From Nitratireductor sp. (lineage in GTDB: Bacteria > Pseudomonadota > Alphaproteobacteria > Rhizobiales > Rhizobiaceae): a stretch of DNA of 37,309 bases. Under the pieces are notes generated by a model. That model was not told the DNA's origin and ran no database searches. It saw only the letters and a list, made by a program, of their open reading frames with translations. The DNA is taken from assembly GCA_020441665.1 (NCBI GenBank), contig JAGRLT010000136.1, positions 1 to 37,309 of the forward strand, in the 5' to 3' direction. Every line of letters starts with the position of its first letter. Position 1 is the first letter of the stretch. Of the stretch, positions 16,621-24,431 are shown in pieces. A program made the position numbers and the translations under genes.

Positions 16621-16654
16621 GAAATGCCGTGGAAGCGCTTTCCGCGGCATTTTC
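16621..16654. other. Long imperfect hairpin between ABC exporter and rpmE
   Basis: GAAATGCCGTGGAAGCGC (16621-16638) folds on GCTTTCCGCGGCATTTTC (16637-16654), with a few mismatches and an A/T bulge. It is too asymmetric for a clean terminator. On the plus strand it is followed by ATTGATTTT, so it could weakly stop transcripts entering rpmE. Confidence 0.45.
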
Positions 16655-16771
16655 ATTGATTTTCCTGCCCGCACCCGCTTCTTCCGGCCAGTCGGCCATG
16701 AAAGGCAGGCGCGCGGAAACGGGCCAGGGGCCTGCCCTGTGCTAGGCCCGCCACATCCAAGGATTGACGCG

Positions 16772-16993
16772 ATGCAAAAAGAAATCCATCCCGACTATCA
16801 CATGATCAAGGTCGTCATGACCGACGGCACCGAATACCAGACCCGCTCCACCTGGGGCGCCGAGGGCGACACGCTCAACCTCGACATCGATCCCAAATCG
16901 CACCCGGCCTGGACCGGCGGCAACCAGAACCTGGTCGACCGCGGCGGCCGCGTCTCGCGCTTCAAGAAGAAATACGAAGGCCTCGGCATCTGA
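16772..16993 (+). CDS. rpmE: 50S ribosomal protein L31
   Basis: A 73-residue L31 of the large ribosomal subunit. It starts [20 protein letters not shown], continues with [20 protein letters not shown] and ends in [20 protein letters not shown], the full family pattern. It has no cysteines at the usual zinc-ribbon positions, so it is the zinc-independent (C-minus) form common in alphaproteobacteria. Expression would therefore not need zinc. ATG 16772 has AAGGA 8 bases upstream. A strong terminator follows directly. Confidence 0.97.
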   Translation: MQKEIHPDYHMIKVVMTDGTEYQTRSTWGAEGDTLNLDIDPKSHPAWTGGNQNLVDRGGRVSRFKKKYEGLGI

Positions 16994-17020
16994 TCCGCCG
17001 CTCCCTTCCCTACGCTTTCA

Positions 17021-17046
17021 AAACCCGGCCCCGCGCCGGGTTTTTT
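17021..17046 (+). terminator. Rho-independent terminator of rpmE
   Basis: AAACCCGGC (17021-17029) pairs perfectly with GCCGGGTTT (17035-17043), followed by T residues to 17046. It lies 28 bases after the rpmE stop and ends its transcript before the restriction-modification gene. Confidence 0.92.
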
Positions 17047-17152
17047 GTTGGGTGGATGTGGAATTGTTCCCTCTTTGAAGGCCCGTCGCCAAGCAACAAG
17101 CCCTTGGCGATTCAACCGCAAGTTTCTAGGGTGACGCGCCAAGAGGAGAATC

Positions 17153-20100
17153 ATGTCGCTTTTCAATCCGAAGACCCTTGCCCGCCATATCGGCGCACCG
17201 GCTGCCATCCCCGACACCCATCGCGAAATCGCAACACGCTGGGCAGCAATGGTTGCCGACAAACGGGTTGAAACGCTCAAGGAAACCGAGCTTCATTCCG
17301 AGTTCAATGCGCAGATCATTCAGGGCATGCTTGGCTATACCGGCGCATCGGCAGGTGCCGCCTATTCGGTCTCGTCCGAGAAAGCGATCCTGAAAGGATC
17401 CGTCGATCTGGCGCTTGGCAGTTTCACGCCGGAAAAATCAGAAATCATCGCGCCGCTGGAACTGAAGGGTGCAAAGACCAAAGACCTCGACGCCATCATG
17501 CCGGGACGCAACAAGTCTCCGGTTCAACAGGCATGGGAATACGCAACAGCCGCACCCGGCGTGAAATGGGTGCTGATCTCCAACATGGTGGAATTGCGGA
17601 TCTATGGCTTTGGCGAAGGCACGGCAGACTATGAGCGCTTTGATCTCGGCAAGCTGACCGATCCGACAGAATATGCCCGGCTCACCTTGCTACTCAGTGC
17701 GGATAATCTGCTTTCCGGCAAGACGGCGGAACTGCTGAAGGAAAGCCGTCGCGAAGACAAGGACATCACCGACGCGCTCTATGCCGATTATAAGCAATTG
17801 CGCAGCACGCTGATCTTTTCAGTGCGCCAGCAAATGCCCGACCTCGACCCGTTGCAGGCCATAGCGATAGCGCAGACGGTGCTCGACCGCGTACTTTTCA
17901 TCGCTTTTGCCGAGGACACCAGGCTTCTTGACGAGAATACGCTGCTCAATTGCTTCAAGGCTCAAAACCAGTTTGCGCCCCAGCCTGTCTGGCAGAATTT
18001 CAAGGGCCTGTTCTCGGCGATCAATACAGGCAACAAGGCGCTTAATATTCCGCCCTACAATGGTGGTTTGTTCGCGCCCGATCCGATTGTCGACCAGCTC
18101 CAAATTCCCGATGAGGTCTGCGAGAAGTTCAAGGATATCGGCGAATACGATTTCGCGTCGGAAGTCTCCGTCACCGTTCTCGGCCACATCTTCGAGCAAT
18201 CCATTGCCGATGTGGAGCGGCTACAGGCGGAGGCGCGCGGCGAGGAGGTGGAGCCGGAAAAGAAGACCGGCACCACCGGGCGGCGCAAGCGCGATGGTGT
18301 TGTCTACACGCCGGATTACATTGCCCGCTTCATCGTCGAGCAGACGCTTGGAACGCATCTGAAGGAAATCTTCGCCGGTATCGTCACGGATTTCGCCCAG
18401 AAAGGTGCAGACCCGGAAGACTACGAAGCGATCAAATGGAAACGCAAATCGGCGGAACTGGAAGCCTGGGAAGCCTATCGCGACCGGCTGAAGACACTGC
18501 GCATTGTCGATCCCGCCTGCGGTTCCGGCGTCTTTCTCGTCATGGCCTTCGACTACATGAAGGCGGAACTCACCCGCGTGAACGACAAGATCGCCGATCT
18601 GAAGGGCGGTCATCTGGGAGACCTGTTCGACCCCGACAGTGAAATCCTCACCAACAATCTGTTTGGTGTGGATGTGAATGCCGAGAGTATCGAGATCGCC
18701 AAGCTGTCGCTCTGGGTGAAAACCGCAAGGCGCGGCAAGCCTCTCGATTCACTCGGCGCCAATCTGAAGGTCGGAGACAGCCTGATCGAGGATTCAAGCT
18801 ACGCCTATCTTTCCCATGGCTTCACCTGGGCGACGGCATTTTCACAGGTTTTCGCCGAAGGCGGCTTCGATGTCGTGCTTGGCAACCCGCCCTATGTGCG
18901 CATGGAATTGCTGAAGGCGATGAAGCCCTATCTCGAAAAGCGCTTCGAGGTGGTCTCCGACCGGGCAGATCTCTACTGCTATTTCTTCGAGCGCGGGCTG
19001 AACCTTCTGAAGCCCGGCGGTCGCCTTGGCTACATCTCGTCATCGACCTTCTTCAAGACCGGTTCCGGCAAACCGCTGCGCGACTTTCTGCGAAGCAAGG
19101 CAACGCTGGAAACCGTGGTTGATTTCGGCGATCTGCAAATCTTCGAAGGCGTGACCACCTATCCGGCCATTTTGACCATGCGGCGGGAAGCGCCGGACAA
19201 GAAACACGAATTGCGCTTCTGGAAGATTGAGACACTGCCGGAAGCCAACTTCCGCGCCAGTTTCGAAAAAAAGGCCGAAACTTATACCCAATCCGGCCTG
19301 ACCTCGGGTTCATGGGAACTGGAAAGCCCGGCGCTGAAGGCCCTGCGGGAGAAGATCAGGAAGGGCAAGAAGACGCTCAAAGACGTCTATGGATCGCCCC
19401 TCTATGGCATCAAAACGGGCCTGAACGAAGCTTTTGTCATCGATACGCCCACGAAGAACCGGCTGTGTGCCCAAGACCCAAAATCGACTGAATTGCTGAA
19501 GCCGTTTCTTGAAGGCAAGGATTTAAAGCGCTGGCGGGCTGAACCGCGCGGTCTTTGGATAATCTATATCCCGAAAAACCGCATCGACATTGATGACTAT
19601 CCGGCCATCCGCAACTGGCTGTTGCCCTTCAAGGAAATGCTGGAGAAGCGGGCAACCAAGCAGGAATGGTTTGAGCTTCAGCAGGCGCAGGAAGTCGATG
19701 CAGCCAAGCTTTCAGAACCAAAGATCATTTACAATCGTTTCACCAATCAGCCTCAATTCTCGATAGTAAATGAGCCGTTTTGGATTAACGATGCACCCTA
19801 TTTTTTGCCCTTTGGAGACGGCTTCCTCGCAGCAAATCTGAATTCAAATGTAGCGTGGTGGTTCTTGAAAAAAGCTACTGCGTTACGGGGGGGATATGTC
19901 CAGTTACTTGGGCGATATGTAGAGCCGGTTCCCATACCCGACGCCACCCCAGTCCAAAAAGCCGAACTCGCCGACCTGGCCGAAGCCTGCCAGACGGCGG
20001 CGGAAGAGCGCTATCGCTTGCAGCAGGCTTTTATACGTCGCATTCCTGATCTCGCAGCATCCGGGCCTCTTGCCGGCACCGAACCCAAACTCACCAACAA

Positions 20101-20344
20101 GCTCAAAGAGTGGTGGGAGCTACCGGACTTCGCCGCCTTCCGCGCCGAGGTGAAAAAGGCACTGAAAGCCGACATCCCGCTCGCCGAACGCTCCGACTGG
20201 GAAGACTGGATCGCCCGCGACAAGGCCGAAATCGCGCGGCTCACTGCCGAGATCAAGGCGAACGAAGCCCGCATCAATGCAATCGTCTACGAACTCTTCG
20301 ACCTGACGCCGGAGGAAATCGCGCTGCTGGAGGCCAGTATCTAA
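17153..20344 (+). CDS. Type IIG (Eco57I-class) restriction-modification enzyme
   Basis: One chain of 1063 residues combining nuclease, methyltransferase and specificity regions. The N-terminal nuclease shows a PD-(D/E)xK pattern: Asp85 in GSVDLALG, then Glu103 and Lys105 in PLELKGAK, with Glu50 upstream. The N6-adenine methyltransferase core has YTPDYIARF (384-392), DPACGSGVFL (motif I, 453-462), LFGVDVNAESIEIAKLSLW and NPPYVRM (motif IV, 578-584). The region after about 700 is the target-recognition part, ending in a coiled coil (about 1010-1060). The enzyme would methylate and cut its own asymmetric site. AGAGGAG precedes the ATG. DNA of about residues 850-925 is much poorer in GC than the rest. 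The stop lies 3 bases from the convergent TPR gene. Confidence 0.9.
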   Translation: MSLFNPKTLARHIGAPAAIPDTHREIATRWAAMVADKRVETLKETELHSEFNAQIIQGMLGYTGASAGAAYSVSSEKAILKGSVDLALGSFTPEKSEIIAPLELKGAKTKDLDAIMPGRNKSPVQQAWEYATAAPGVKWVLISNMVELRIYGFGEGTADYERFDLGKLTDPTEYARLTLLLSADNLLSGKTAELLKESRREDKDITDALYADYKQLRSTLIFSVRQQMPDLDPLQAIAIAQTVLDRVLFIAFAEDTRLLDENTLLNCFKAQNQFAPQPVWQNFKGLFSAINTGNKALNIPPYNGGLFAPDPIVDQLQIPDEVCEKFKDIGEYDFASEVSVTVLGHIFEQSIADVERLQAEARGEEVEPEKKTGTTGRRKRDGVVYTPDYIARFIVEQTLGTHLKEIFAGIVTDFAQKGADPEDYEAIKWKRKSAELEAWEAYRDRLKTLRIVDPACGSGVFLVMAFDYMKAELTRVNDKIADLKGGHLGDLFDPDSEILTNNLFGVDVNAESIEIAKLSLWVKTARRGKPLDSLGANLKVGDSLIEDSSYAYLSHGFTWATAFSQVFAEGGFDVVLGNPPYVRMELLKAMKPYLEKRFEVVSDRADLYCYFFERGLNLLKPGGRLGYISSSTFFKTGSGKPLRDFLRSKATLETVVDFGDLQIFEGVTTYPAILTMRREAPDKKHELRFWKIETLPEANFRASFEKKAETYTQSGLTSGSWELESPALKALREKIRKGKKTLKDVYGSPLYGIKTGLNEAFVIDTPTKNRLCAQDPKSTELLKPFLEGKDLKRWRAEPRGLWIIYIPKNRIDIDDYPAIRNWLLPFKEMLEKRATKQEWFELQQAQEVDAAKLSEPKIIYNRFTNQPQFSIVNEPFWINDAPYFLPFGDGFLAANLNSNVAWWFLKKATALRGGYVQLLGRYVEPVPIPDATPVQKAELADLAEACQTAAEERYRLQQAFIRRIPDLAASGPLAGTEPKLTNKLKEWWELPDFAAFRAEVKKALKADIPLAERSDWEDWIARDKAEIARLTAEIKANEARINAIVYELFDLTPEEIALLEASI

Positions 20345-20347
20345 CCC

Positions 20348-21232
20348 CTACCGCGTCCGGTTCACCCCGTCCTGCGCCACGGTCAGCGTGTTGTCGAGCT
20401 GGTAGGCGCGGCGGAAGGCCTTGTTGGCCTTGGCCCTCTCGCCCTGCATTTCGAGCGCAAGGCCCTGGGTCACCCAGGCTTCGGCATAATTCTCGCGGAT
20501 CCTCAGCGCCTTGTTGGCGTCTTCGAGCGCATTGCCCGCATCGTTGAGCGCCAGATAGGAAACGCCACGCGAATTATACGGCTCCGGCGCATCGCTATCG
20601 AGGCTGATCGCGGTGGTGAAATCCTCGATCGCCTGATTGTGCTGGCCGTCCTGCTGATAGAGCAGGCCGCGCGAATGATAGGCGCGCGGATTGGTGGTGC
20701 CGAGCTGGATGGCCCGCTCGTAGTCGCGCAGCGCCTGGCGCGGATTGCCCGTCACCCGGTAGACATTGCCGCGGCCGATATAGGCGATGTCGTATTGCGG
20801 GTTGATCTTGAGCGCGGTGGAATAATCGTTGATCGCAGCACTGGGATCGCCGGTCTGGCGGTGGACCAGCGCCCGGTTGGCATAGGCCTGGTAGAAGCGG
20901 CGGTTGAGCTCGATGGCGCGGGAAAAATCATTGAGCGCCTCGCGATAGCGCCCGGCCCTGCCATAGGCCGTGCCGCGCACATTATAGGCTTCGGCGGAAT
21001 TGGGGTTGCGCTCGACGACCGCCGAAAGCGAGGCGATGTTGGTCCCCTGGCCCTGGGCCGGGTCGATGTCGATCGCATTGTCGATGCTGGTCGTGGTGCA
21101 GGCGGCAGTGAACAGCAGCATGGCGAGGGCGGGAGCAAGCGGCAACAGGCGCCCATGGGCCGCCGATCGGCGCGGCCGCGCCTGATGCGCCCCTATCCGG
21201 CGCACCCGTGTCCAGGGCGCCGTGTTCAGCAT
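20348..21232 (-). CDS. TPR-repeat lipoprotein
   Basis: About 294 residues. A hydrophobic stretch ends in LLFTAAC, a lipobox with the acylated Cys near residue 45. Six tandem tetratricopeptide repeats follow, such as AEAYNVRGTAYGRAGRYREA, QAYANRALVHRQTGDPSAAI and DIAYIGRGNVYRVTGNPRQA. It is likely anchored in a membrane and serves as a protein-interaction scaffold; NlpI is a well known TPR lipoprotein, but identity is not shown. The start is uncertain: ATG 21232 gives an unusually long basic n-region, ATG 21259 is another option, and neither has a strong ribosome site. The gene is separated from rpsU by a terminator. Confidence 0.8.
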   Translation of the reverse strand: MLNTAPWTRVRRIGAHQARPRRSAAHGRLLPLAPALAMLLFTAACTTTSIDNAIDIDPAQGQGTNIASLSAVVERNPNSAEAYNVRGTAYGRAGRYREALNDFSRAIELNRRFYQAYANRALVHRQTGDPSAAINDYSTALKINPQYDIAYIGRGNVYRVTGNPRQALRDYERAIQLGTTNPRAYHSRGLLYQQDGQHNQAIEDFTTAISLDSDAPEPYNSRGVSYLALNDAGNALEDANKALRIRENYAEAWVTQGLALEMQGERAKANKAFRRAYQLDNTLTVAQDGVNRTR

Positions 21233-21430
21233 TGCTTTGCCAGGCGGAAAGGAGATCATCGCCGTTAGAGCCTGCCCTGATGGTTGTTGGTTTCCGCTTG
21301 CGCGGCTGCCTCGGTGAAACGGTCTGGCGCCGGTTTCAGGCCCGGTCCAGACACCCTGTGTGGGTCGCCTTATTTGGTGCGCTTTCGGCAAGAAAAAGGC
21401 AAAGGGCGAAAAAAGCCAAGCCCGCAGCGC

Positions 21431-21459
21431 AAAAAAGGGCGCCATAACCCTGCGCCCTT
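21431..21459 (-). terminator. Rho-independent terminator of rpsU (minus strand)
   Basis: On the minus strand, AAGGGCGC (21459 to 21452) pairs with GCGCCCTT (21442 to 21435), followed by a T-run (six A at 21431-21436 on plus). It lies 121 bases after the rpsU stop, inside the 347-base spacer before the TPR gene. That spacer also holds the inverted repeat at 21539-21563 and otherwise shows nothing. Confidence 0.8.
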
Positions 21460-21538
21460 GGCAAATCCTGTATCCGTCATCCGGCAATCGGCCAACCATG
21501 GGCAAAACGCACCGCGCGGCGGGCATGGCCCACCCGGC

Positions 21539-21563
21539 GCCGGCCCTCCCGGTTGGGGCCGGC
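21539..21563. repeat. GC-rich inverted repeat after rpsU
   Basis: GCCGGCCC (21539-21546) and GGGCCGGC (21556-21563) are perfect inverted copies with a 9-base spacer. They lie 17 bases after the rpsU stop, read on the minus strand. There is no T-run, so this is likely a stabilising or pausing hairpin in the 3' part of the rpsU message. Confidence 0.5.
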
Positions 21564-21579
21564 AATGCCAGCCGGCGCC

Positions 21580-21795
21580 TTAGCGGCGCGGCAGCAGGCC
21601 TTCGCGCTGGGCTTTCTTGCGGGCCAGCTTGCGGGCGCGGCGAATGGCTTCGGCCTTTTCGCGGGCACGCTTTTCCGACGGTTTTTCGTAGAAATTGCGC
21701 AGCTTCATTTCGCGGAAAACGCCTTCGCGCTGCAATTTCTTCTTCAGCGCGCGCAGCGCCTGATCCACATTGTTGTCACGAACGAGTACTTGCAC
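21580..21795 (-). CDS. rpsU: 30S ribosomal protein S21
   Basis: A 71-residue, very basic protein, [20 protein letters not shown] then [20 protein letters not shown] and a long Arg/Lys/Ala tail ending in LLPRR. This is full-length S21 of the small ribosomal subunit, which helps initiation by contacting the anti-Shine-Dalgarno region. The start codon is GTG, with GGAG 5 bases upstream. It is divergent from modE across a 476-base spacer and ends at a terminator at 21431-21459. Confidence 0.95.
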   Translation of the reverse strand: MQVLVRDNNVDQALRALKKKLQREGVFREMKLRNFYEKPSEKRAREKAEAIRRARKLARKKAQREGLLPRR

Positions 21796-22183
21796 GTTTG
21801 CTCCGTTTCATTTCGTTTCGGCCTCCCCGACTGCCTGTCTGTCGCAGGGAAGACCCGTTATGGCTGCCCGGTGCGGCACCGCGGCCCGCCTGTTCGCCCC
21901 TTGCCGCGGTGATTCGCCCTCCGCGCCTTGCGGGAGGCATCAACACGCGCATGCGGGGCAAATTGCCGGCCGTGATATCGTGCCGCCTTGCCTTGTCCGG
22001 AGCGAAGCCAGACCGGATCGCCCCGAAGCGGGGTCATGGGCCTGCGAATAAGATAAACAATTCCGCTCCCGCAACGGCAGCCGTCACCAGATGGCTGGGA
22101 AATAGCAAAATTGCCTCATTGTGTCCAGTGCCTGGCAGGGATTGGCAGGGCAAAATTCACGCTGACCGCCGAACAGCCGGGGT

Positions 22184-22207
22184 CGTTATGGCCAAAAGTG
22201 CATATCG
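22184..22207 (+). promoter_or_regulatory. Candidate Mo-box upstream of modE
   Basis: CGTTAT (22184-22189), a 12-base spacer, then ATATCG (22202-22207). The left half differs from a perfect inverted repeat at one base. It is 65 bases before the modE start. Its spacing and halves resemble the site upstream of modA (22805-22828) and the E. coli ModE operator as I recall it (CGTTAT-N12-ATAACG). It suggests autoregulation. The rest of the spacer 21796-22271 shows no gene. Confidence 0.5.
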
Positions 22208-22271
22208 CCACCGCCAAAGCCATGATACTCTGCTCCAAACAGCGGCAGGCAGTAGGCGGGCAGCGGACGCA

Positions 22272-22730
22272 ATGGCACGGGAAACCGACAGAAAAAGCGC
22301 CGGAGAAAGGCAGCACAGCAGCGGCGAAAACGCGCCCCGCCTGAGCCTGCGGCTCTATTTCGACGGGGTTGCCGGGTTTGCCGGCAGTCAAAAGGCGGCC
22401 AGTACACCGAAAGCCCAGAAGGCTCCGAAAGCCATGTTCGGGCCGGGCAAGGCCGATCTGCTCGAACACATCGAAAAAACCGGGTCGATCGCCGCCGCCG
22501 GCCGCGCCATGGGCATGAGCTACAAGCGCGCCTGGATGCTGGTCGAGACCATGAACGCGCTGTTCGCCGAACCCCTGGTGAGCAGCAATCGCGGCGGATC
22601 GGAGGGCGGCGGCGCCGCGCTGACGCAAACCGGCCGGGCCGTGCTTGCCCACTACCGCGCGCTCGAAGCCGCGACCCGCAATGCCGGCAGCGAGGCGATC
22701 GCCGCGATCAACAGCCTCGTCCGCCACTGA
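22272..22730 (+). CDS. modE: ModE-type molybdate-responsive transcriptional regulator (short form)
   Basis: A 152-residue regulator containing the ModE winged-helix domain. LRLYFDG (about 26-32) and GPGKADLLEHIEKTGSIAAA (about 57-76) lead into GRAMGMSYKRAWMLVETMN, the recognition helix area. The C-terminal TOBE (molybdate-binding) domains of E. coli ModE are absent. Short ModE proteins of this kind occur in alphaproteobacteria. Unusual is an Ala/Lys/Pro insertion of about 20 residues (36-55) inside the first strands. It sits directly upstream of modABC and probably represses it. ATG 22272 is the best start; its ribosome site is weak. Confidence 0.8.
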   Translation: MARETDRKSAGERQHSSGENAPRLSLRLYFDGVAGFAGSQKAASTPKAQKAPKAMFGPGKADLLEHIEKTGSIAAAGRAMGMSYKRAWMLVETMNALFAEPLVSSNRGGSEGGGAALTQTGRAVLAHYRALEAATRNAGSEAIAAINSLVRH

Positions 22731-22804
22731 CGGTGCGGTTTCCCGGATATCCATGTCGGATATGTCTGGCCGGAAATAACGCTTGCGCCACCCTAGCATA
22801 CAGG

Positions 22805-22828
22805 CGATATTCCCCGTCAACCATATCG
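22805..22828 (+). promoter_or_regulatory. Candidate Mo-box and promoter upstream of modA
   Basis: CGATAT (22805-22810) and ATATCG (22823-22828) form a perfect inverted repeat around a 12-base spacer, 56 bases before modA. A possible -35 TTGCGC (22785-22790), 17 bases before TATTCC (22808-22813), would place the left half over the -10. Binding would then block transcription. Bound ModE at high molybdate would fit. Confidence 0.55.
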
Positions 22829-22883
22829 ACACGGGCACCCGCCGGAACCGCTCCGGCGGCAGCCTGCAAGCCGGAGACGCGAA

Positions 22884-23690
22884 TTGGGCCTCACGCGCCG
22901 CCAGTTCATGCCCTTGATGGCAGCCCTTGCAGCAATCGGAGCCGCCGCGCCCTCAAACGGATTTGCGGCGAACGACGACCCACCGGCCCTCGTCTTCGCC
23001 GCCGCCAGCATGAAGAACGCCCTGGACGACATAGCCGCCCGCTGGCGGGCCGAAACCGGCAATGCCGTGGTGATTTCCTATGGCGGCAGTTCCACGCTCG
23101 CCCGCCAGATCGAACGGGGCGCGCCGGCGGATCTGTTCGTCTCGGCGAACGAAGGATGGATGGACCATCTCGAGCAGGGCGGCCATGTCGAGGCGGCGAG
23201 CCGCCGGCCGATCGCCGCCAACCGGCTGGTAGTGGTCTCTCATGGAAAGGATTTGCCATCGGTCGATCTTGCGGACCCCGATGACCTTGCCGCGAAGCTC
23301 GACGGCGGGCCGCTTGCCATGGCGCTGACCGATGCGGTTCCCGCCGGCATCTATGGCAGAGAGGCACTGACCGCCCTCGGGCTCTGGGACGGGGTCGCGG
23401 GCCAGGTGGTGCAGGCCGACAATGTGCGCGCCGCGCTGCACTACGTCGCCACCGGCGAAGCACCCTATGGTATCGTCTATGCCAGCGACGCGGCGGCCGA
23501 CGACCGGGTTTCCGTCGCCGCCACCTTCCCGCCGGCAAGCCACAAGCCGATCCGCTATCCGGCGGCGCTCATCGCCGGACGGGACACGGCCGCAGCGCGC
23601 GCCCTGCTGGATTTTCTCGACAGTTCCTCCGCCCGGGCGATCTTCCGCAAGCATGGCTTTCTGCCGCCTGCCGGCGACGGCTCGGGATAG
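22884..23690 (+). CDS. modA: Molybdate ABC transporter substrate-binding protein
   Basis: A 268-residue periplasmic binding protein. The N-terminus LTRRQFMPLMAALAAIGAAA is a Tat-like signal (RRxFM). The mature part shows the ModA pattern: LVFAAASMKNALDDIAARW, YGGSSTLARQIERGAPADLF, and DAVPAGIYGREALTALGLWD. It binds molybdate or tungstate and delivers it to ModBC. The only plausible start is TTG at 22884, with GGAG 7 bases upstream. It is the first gene of modABC, downstream of modE and a Mo-box-like site. Confidence 0.93.
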   Translation: MGLTRRQFMPLMAALAAIGAAAPSNGFAANDDPPALVFAAASMKNALDDIAARWRAETGNAVVISYGGSSTLARQIERGAPADLFVSANEGWMDHLEQGGHVEAASRRPIAANRLVVVSHGKDLPSVDLADPDDLAAKLDGGPLAMALTDAVPAGIYGREALTALGLWDGVAGQVVQADNVRAALHYVATGEAPYGIVYASDAAADDRVSVAATFPPASHKPIRYPAALIAGRDTAAARALLDFLDSSSARAIFRKHGFLPPAGDGSG

Positions 23691-23699
23691 CGGCCCGCA

Positions 23700-24431
23700 A
23701 TGGGCGGCGCCCTGGCTTCGACCGGTTTTCTCGGACCCGCCGAATGGCAGGCCGTGGCGCTGTCGCTCAAGGTCGCCCTGTTCGCCACCCTGCTGAGCCT
23801 ACCGCCGGGCATTCTTGCCGCCCATGCCCTCGCCCGCTGGCGCTTTCCCGGCCGCCAGTTCCTTAACGGTCTCATCCATCTGCCCTTGATCCTGCCGCCG
23901 GTCGTCACCGGCTATCTGCTGTTGATCGTCTTCGGGACCCAGGGGCCGATCGGCCATTTTCTGAAGGAAAATTTTGATTTCGTCCTCGCCTTCCGCTGGA
24001 CCGGCGCGGTGCTTGCCGCAGCCGTCATGGCCTTTCCGCTGATGGTTCGCGCCATCCGGCTTTCGATCGACGCCGTCGATCACAAGCTCGAAGCCGCCGC
24101 CTCGACCCTCGGCGCCTCGCCCCTGCGGGTATTTTCCACCATCACCCTGCCGCTCATCCTGCCGGGCATTCTGGCGGGAAGCATCCTGGCCTTCGCCAAG
24201 GCGATGGGCGAATTCGGCGCCACGATCACCTTCGTCTCCAACATTCCCGGCGCGACTCAGACCCTGCCCTCGGCGGTCTACGCCTTCCTGCAGGTTCCCG
24301 ATGGCGAGGGCGCGGCGCTCCACCTCATCGCGATCTCGATTGCCATCGCCATTGCCGCCCTCGCCGCCTCCGAATGGCTTGCCCGTCACCTTCAGAAGCG
24401 GATCGGCCTGTCGCAAAGGGGCGCGGCATGA
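23700..24431 (+). CDS. modB: Molybdate ABC transporter permease
   Basis: A 243-residue membrane protein with about five to six helices. It has the binding-protein-dependent permease signature EAAASTLGASPLRVFSTITL then PLILPGILAG (about 130-160), which contacts ModC. SLPPGILAAHALARWRFPG and LPLILPPVVTGYLLL match ModB. It starts 9 bases after the modA stop. Its TGA overlaps the modC ATG by one ATGA, a sign of translational coupling. Confidence 0.95.
   Translation: MGGALASTGFLGPAEWQAVALSLKVALFATLLSLPPGILAAHALARWRFPGRQFLNGLIHLPLILPPVVTGYLLLIVFGTQGPIGHFLKENFDFVLAFRWTGAVLAAAVMAFPLMVRAIRLSIDAVDHKLEAAASTLGASPLRVFSTITLPLILPGILAGSILAFAKAMGEFGATITFVSNIPGATQTLPSAVYAFLQVPDGEGAALHLIAISIAIAIAALAASEWLARHLQKRIGLSQRGAA

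Noticed and set aside
21360-22271. Upstream extension of the modE frame to 456 codons
   Set aside because: It runs through the rpsU gene, its terminator and the Mo-box. Only the part from 22272 resembles ModE.
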